From positions 186,001 through 250,000 of the forward strand of contig JAWKTK010000009.1 in the NCBI GenBank assembly GCA_041399205.1: a stretch of DNA of 64,000 nucleotides. Reading direction: 5' to 3'. The position numbers and the translations under genes were made by a program. Positions 61,553 to 64,000 of the stretch are shown here, in pieces. The stretch's first letter is position 1, and every line of letters starts with the position of its first letter. The notes under the pieces are model-generated. The model was not told the origin of the DNA and searched no databases. It saw only the letters and a list, made by a program, of their open reading frames with translations. The stretch comes from JAGQOZ01 sp041399205. Lineage in GTDB: Bacteria > Planctomycetota > Planctomycetia > Pirellulales > Pirellulaceae.

Positions 61553-62035
61553 TTAAGACGCCACGGTTTCAATGACCAGGCGCAGATGTTCCGGTTTCCG
61601 AGTGGCAACTAAGGTCTCAAACAGACCGCACTGAACCACTTCACCACGCTGATTGATCAGTTCTCGTTTCCAGATCACGCGGCCTCGCTTCCGGCCTTGT
61701 TGATCCATTTGTACGACTTCGGTCATCACGTGAACCGTATCACCGAAATAGACAGGCTTGCAGAACTTCCAATTGTTGACACCCAAAAACGCAACGGTGT
61801 CTACCAGGGGACTTTCACTTCCCAGGCCGGCAACAAAAGAGAGTCCCAACAGGCCATGTGCAATGGGCTGTCGAAAGGGCGTTTTCCGAGCAAACTGTTC
61901 GTCCATATGCAACGGATTGTAGTCGCCGGTCAAATGGGCGAATTCAGACACGTCGTCGCTGGTGATAATTCGACTGGGACTGGTCCATCGGTCTCCCACG
62001 CGCAGATCTTCAAAATTCATTCGCTTTGAATTCAT
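61553..62035 (-). CDS. MaoC-like hot-dog-fold dehydratase/hydratase
   Basis: The 160-residue enzyme has the (R)-specific enoyl-CoA hydratase (MaoC) hot-dog fold. FAHLTGDYNPLHMDEQFAR near 33-51 carries the catalytic Asp and His, and FRQPIAHGLLGLSF near 57-70 completes the motif. It hydrates 2-enoyl-CoA esters, in fatty-acid or polyester metabolism. ATG 62035 starts before FEDLRVGDRW; ATG 62020 is nearby. It stands first in a minus-strand run with the MoaD/ThiS gene 35 bases on; the shared transcript is probably accidental. Confidence 0.88.
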   Translation of the reverse strand: MNSKRMNFEDLRVGDRWTSPSRIITSDDVSEFAHLTGDYNPLHMDEQFARKTPFRQPIAHGLLGLSFVAGLGSESPLVDTVAFLGVNNWKFCKPVYFGDTVHVMTEVVQMDQQGRKRGRVIWKRELINQRGEVVQCGLFETLVATRKPEHLRLVIETVAS

Positions 62036-62413
62036 CGCTGGGTCTCGCTTGGTCGTGATGACAGTTTTGCCTGCTAGCTTGCGATTCAGCATCCCATAAC
62101 CCTTGTGATCGTACAATGCCTTAAAACGAGCATTTTCCGCGAGTTTTGCGTGAAAGATAACTATTCGCGCTAAGCTACGCAATCTGAATTGACTTTACGG
62201 CATTGTCGGCGACGGTAGCCTTCGATAAAGCGAAAAAAACGGGCTCGACCAGTCGAGCAAAGTAAAGCGTTCGCAACGCTTTTGAATATCGACGCGAGTC
62301 AGGTCGAATGACATTCCGGCTGACAATTCTTTACAATGGTGCGTTTTCAAAATGAACGCAATTCCAGGACTGTTCAGCAGCCAGAACGGTCGCAATCAGG
62401 ACATGGCAACGAC
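62036..62413. other. Divergent intergenic region between the MaoC-like gene and purE
   Basis: These 378 bases hold no gene I can support. A small hairpin at 62243-62258 is listed. A frame reaching 62182 on the minus strand would lengthen the MaoC-like protein but looks non-coding. Confidence 0.5.
62233..62258 (-). terminator. Terminator-like hairpin upstream of the MaoC-like gene
   Basis: GCTCGAC and GTCGAGC can pair around a tight loop (six-base stem, four-base loop). Read on the minus strand it is followed after two bases by G and a run of T. No minus-strand gene precedes it, so it may stop antisense transcripts or act in the leader of the MaoC gene. Confidence 0.35.
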
Positions 62414-62905
62414 ATGACAGCAAACGAGCCCGTAGTTGGGATCATCATGGGCAGCAAGAGCGATTGGGAAACCATGCGCTTGGCGGCCGATGTATTGACC
62501 GAATTTGACGTTCCGCATGAATGCCGAGTGGTTTCGGCGCATCGCACTCCCGATTGGATGTATGAATATGCCAAAGCCGCCGAACAGCGCGGCCTGCAAG
62601 TGTTGATTGCCGGTGCGGGCGGGGCGGCTCATTTGCCCGGCATGGTGGCCTCCTTAACCACGTTGCCGGTATTAGGTGTGCCGGTACAAAGCAGAACGCT
62701 TTCGGGTTTGGATTCATTGCTTTCGATAGCGCAGATGCCTGGCGGCGTACCGGTTGGAACATTGGCCATTGGTACGGCCGGAGCGAAGAATGCTGGGCTG
62801 CTCGCGGTGCGGTGCTTGGGAGCGATTCGTCCGGAGCTACGCGAAAAAATGCGGCAGTACCAACGGCGACAAGCGGAGTCTGTCTTGGAGGATTCCGAAC
62901 TGTGA
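62414..62905 (+). CDS. purE: N5-carboxyaminoimidazole ribonucleotide mutase
   Basis: PurE converts N5-CAIR to CAIR in purine synthesis. The 163 residues match the usual bacterial length. The active-site sequences are VVGIIMGSKSDWETM near 7-21, VSAHRTPDWMYEYA near 40-53 (conserved His) and GAGGAAHLPGMVASLT near 67-82. ATG 62414 was chosen; AGGA precedes it at some distance. Its stop overlaps the purK start by four bases, the common coupled order for the two-step route from AIR. Confidence 0.95.
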   Translation: MTANEPVVGIIMGSKSDWETMRLAADVLTEFDVPHECRVVSAHRTPDWMYEYAKAAEQRGLQVLIAGAGGAAHLPGMVASLTTLPVLGVPVQSRTLSGLDSLLSIAQMPGGVPVGTLAIGTAGAKNAGLLAVRCLGAIRPELREKMRQYQRRQAESVLEDSEL

Positions 62906-64000
62906 GTGTCGTGTTACCGGGCGAAACCATCGGAATCATCGGCGGTGGTCAATTGGGCCGCATGTTGGCGTTGGCGGCCAAACAAATGGGTTATCGAATC
63001 AAAGTCGTCACAGACGAAGCAGATTCGCCGGGAACGCAAGTCGCTGACGGCGCATTGGTTTGCGATCTAAAAGATCCGTCCGTCTTGCCAGAATTCCTAT
63101 CGGACGTTTCCGTTGTCACTTACGAAACAGAGAATCTTTCCTACGAATTTGTCGCAGCCGCCAATCAGTTTGCCCCGGTACGCCCCGGACTAGATCTGTT
63201 GAAAATGGCTCAACATCGTTTGCGAGAAAAATCCGGGCTACAAGAAATGGGATTGCCGGTCGGAAATTTCGCTGCCATTCGTCACGCGCATGATCTGGAG
63301 TCGGCGGCAGAACGGTTTGGCTATCAAGCGGTTTTGAAGACGGTCACGGGCGGCTATGACGGCAAAGGCCAATGGTTGCTGACAGATGCAAACGATTTGC
63401 CCAAGATCATTTTGGAAACAGAATCTCTATTCACCGCAGATGATGCGTCAACGGAAGAAGCAAAACTGATCCTCGAGGAATTTGTCACGTTCACGGCCGA
63501 ATTTTCCGTCATTGCCGCTCGATCCACCAACGGGCATATTGAAACCTACGGCCCGATTTTGAACGCACACCGGAATCACATTCTGGACCTTTCAGTTTGT
63601 CCGGCCGGCTTTGACCATCGGCTCAGCGAAGAAGCGATTCAGATTGCTCGTTCATTGGCGTCGCAAATGAATGTGGTTGGTCTGTTTTGTATCGAATTCT
63701 TTCTGACCGACGACAATCGAATCTTGATCAATGAAATTGCACCGCGTCCGCATAATTCGGGACATCTAACCATCGAAGGACACGTCACCAGTCAATTCGC
63801 CCAGCAAATGCGATCGATCTGTGGCCTGCCGCTCGGTTCGCCCCAAATGCTGCGTCCGTTTGCTGCGATGAGCAATCTGTTGGGCGACGTTTGGTCCGGC
63901 GGCCAACCCAACTGGGTCCAAGCCCTTGCCACTCGCAACGTCTACGTGCATCTGTACGGAAAAGCAGAAGCAAGACTTGGCCGAAAAATGGGACACCTGA
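62902..64000 (+). CDS. purK: N5-carboxyaminoimidazole ribonucleotide synthase, 3' end outside window
   Basis: PurK makes N5-CAIR from AIR, bicarbonate and ATP. The GTG at 62902 overlaps the purE stop. The visible 366 residues show the ATP-grasp domains: GIIGGGQLGRMLALAAKQMG at the N-terminus, VTGGYDGKGQWLLTD near 150 (ATP-binding loop), ILEEFVTFTAEFSVI and the family's metal-binding NEIAPRPHNSGHLTIEG near 280-296. It runs off the right edge at MGHL, close to the usual end of PurK, so only a short tail is missing. Confidence 0.95.
   Translation, partial: MSVVLPGETIGIIGGGQLGRMLALAAKQMGYRIKVVTDEADSPGTQVADGALVCDLKDPSVLPEFLSDVSVVTYETENLSYEFVAAANQFAPVRPGLDLLKMAQHRLREKSGLQEMGLPVGNFAAIRHAHDLESAAERFGYQAVLKTVTGGYDGKGQWLLTDANDLPKIILETESLFTADDASTEEAKLILEEFVTFTAEFSVIAARSTNGHIETYGPILNAHRNHILDLSVCPAGFDHRLSEEAIQIARSLASQMNVVGLFCIEFFLTDDNRILINEIAPRPHNSGHLTIEGHVTSQFAQQMRSICGLPLGSPQMLRPFAAMSNLLGDVWSGGQPNWVQALATRNVYVHLYGKAEARLGRKMGHL

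Noticed and set aside
1..64000. tRNA or rRNA genes
   Set aside because: No cloverleaf with the usual T-loop and CCA-side stem and no ribosomal RNA stretch was recognised on either strand.

Overview
The window reads as chromosome of a Planctomycetota bacterium, most likely of the Pirellulaceae type. This rests on gene content, not on any marker phylogeny. The signs are the planctomycete extracellular N-terminal motif (LE-x-LE-R-x-LLA) on two giant secreted proteins, dockerin repeats combined with PEP-CTERM tails, a CRTAC1/ASPIC-UnbV lipoprotein, a DUF1501 protein, an ECF sigma factor overlapping a Ser/Thr kinase-TPR gene, an SMP-30 and an NHL secreted protein, and short palindromic intergenic repeats. 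Base composition is close to half G+C by eye. I see no rRNA, tRNA, CRISPR array, prophage or insertion sequence.

Layout. 1-5.8 kb: a TPR-redoxin protein (runs off the left edge), a MoxR AAA+ ATPase, a small PEP-CTERM protein and a fused two-domain ABC permease. 6.0-8.5 kb: an SGNH-like/AlgJ-type protein overlapping an MBOAT O-acyltransferase, a polysaccharide O-acetylation pair. 8.6-20.8 kb: a minus-strand block of secreted proteins. Two PEP-CTERM proteins share a discoidin-like domain and flank an 1864-residue CotH/lamin-tail/dockerin protein; a CRTAC1-type lipoprotein follows. 20.9-24.2 kb: pyroglutamyl peptidase, a leucine-rich-repeat protein, a repeat array and an NHL protein. 24.6-31.9 kb: ECF sigma factor, kinase-TPR and a double metallophosphatase-dockerin protein. 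32-36.3 kb: small conserved proteins, a TPR lipoprotein and a secreted M28 peptidase with PDZ domain. 36.5-40.1 kb: an envelope cluster, OmpH/Skp, LpxC, LpxA and a Gfo/Idh/MocA oxidoreductase, implying lipid A synthesis. 40.2-54 kb: YchF, SMP-30, an OleC-like AMP-ligase, DJ-1/PfpI, YtpQ-like DUF1444, a YugP-type peptidase, a TVP38 membrane protein, a PAP2 enzyme and DUF1501. 54-58.7 kb: DnaJ-type chaperone, RnpA, DUF4287 and a two-component pair. 58.8-62 kb: CBS protein, molybdenum-cofactor genes (MobA-like, XdhC, MoaD/ThiS) and MaoC. 62.4-64 kb: purE and purK (purK runs off the right edge).

The most striking pattern is technical or evolutionary: between about 40 and 61 kb, at least five otherwise well conserved genes (ychF, the OleC-like ligase, a small membrane protein, the response regulator, xdhC) are each broken by single-base frame changes, several in short homopolymers, while I found none in 1-40 kb. 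Uncorrected sequencing indels are the simplest reading. The most interesting biological leads are the gene immediately after lpxA, which could act on the lipid A sugar, a threefold discoidin-like domain, and the palindromic repeat families in intergenic gaps.
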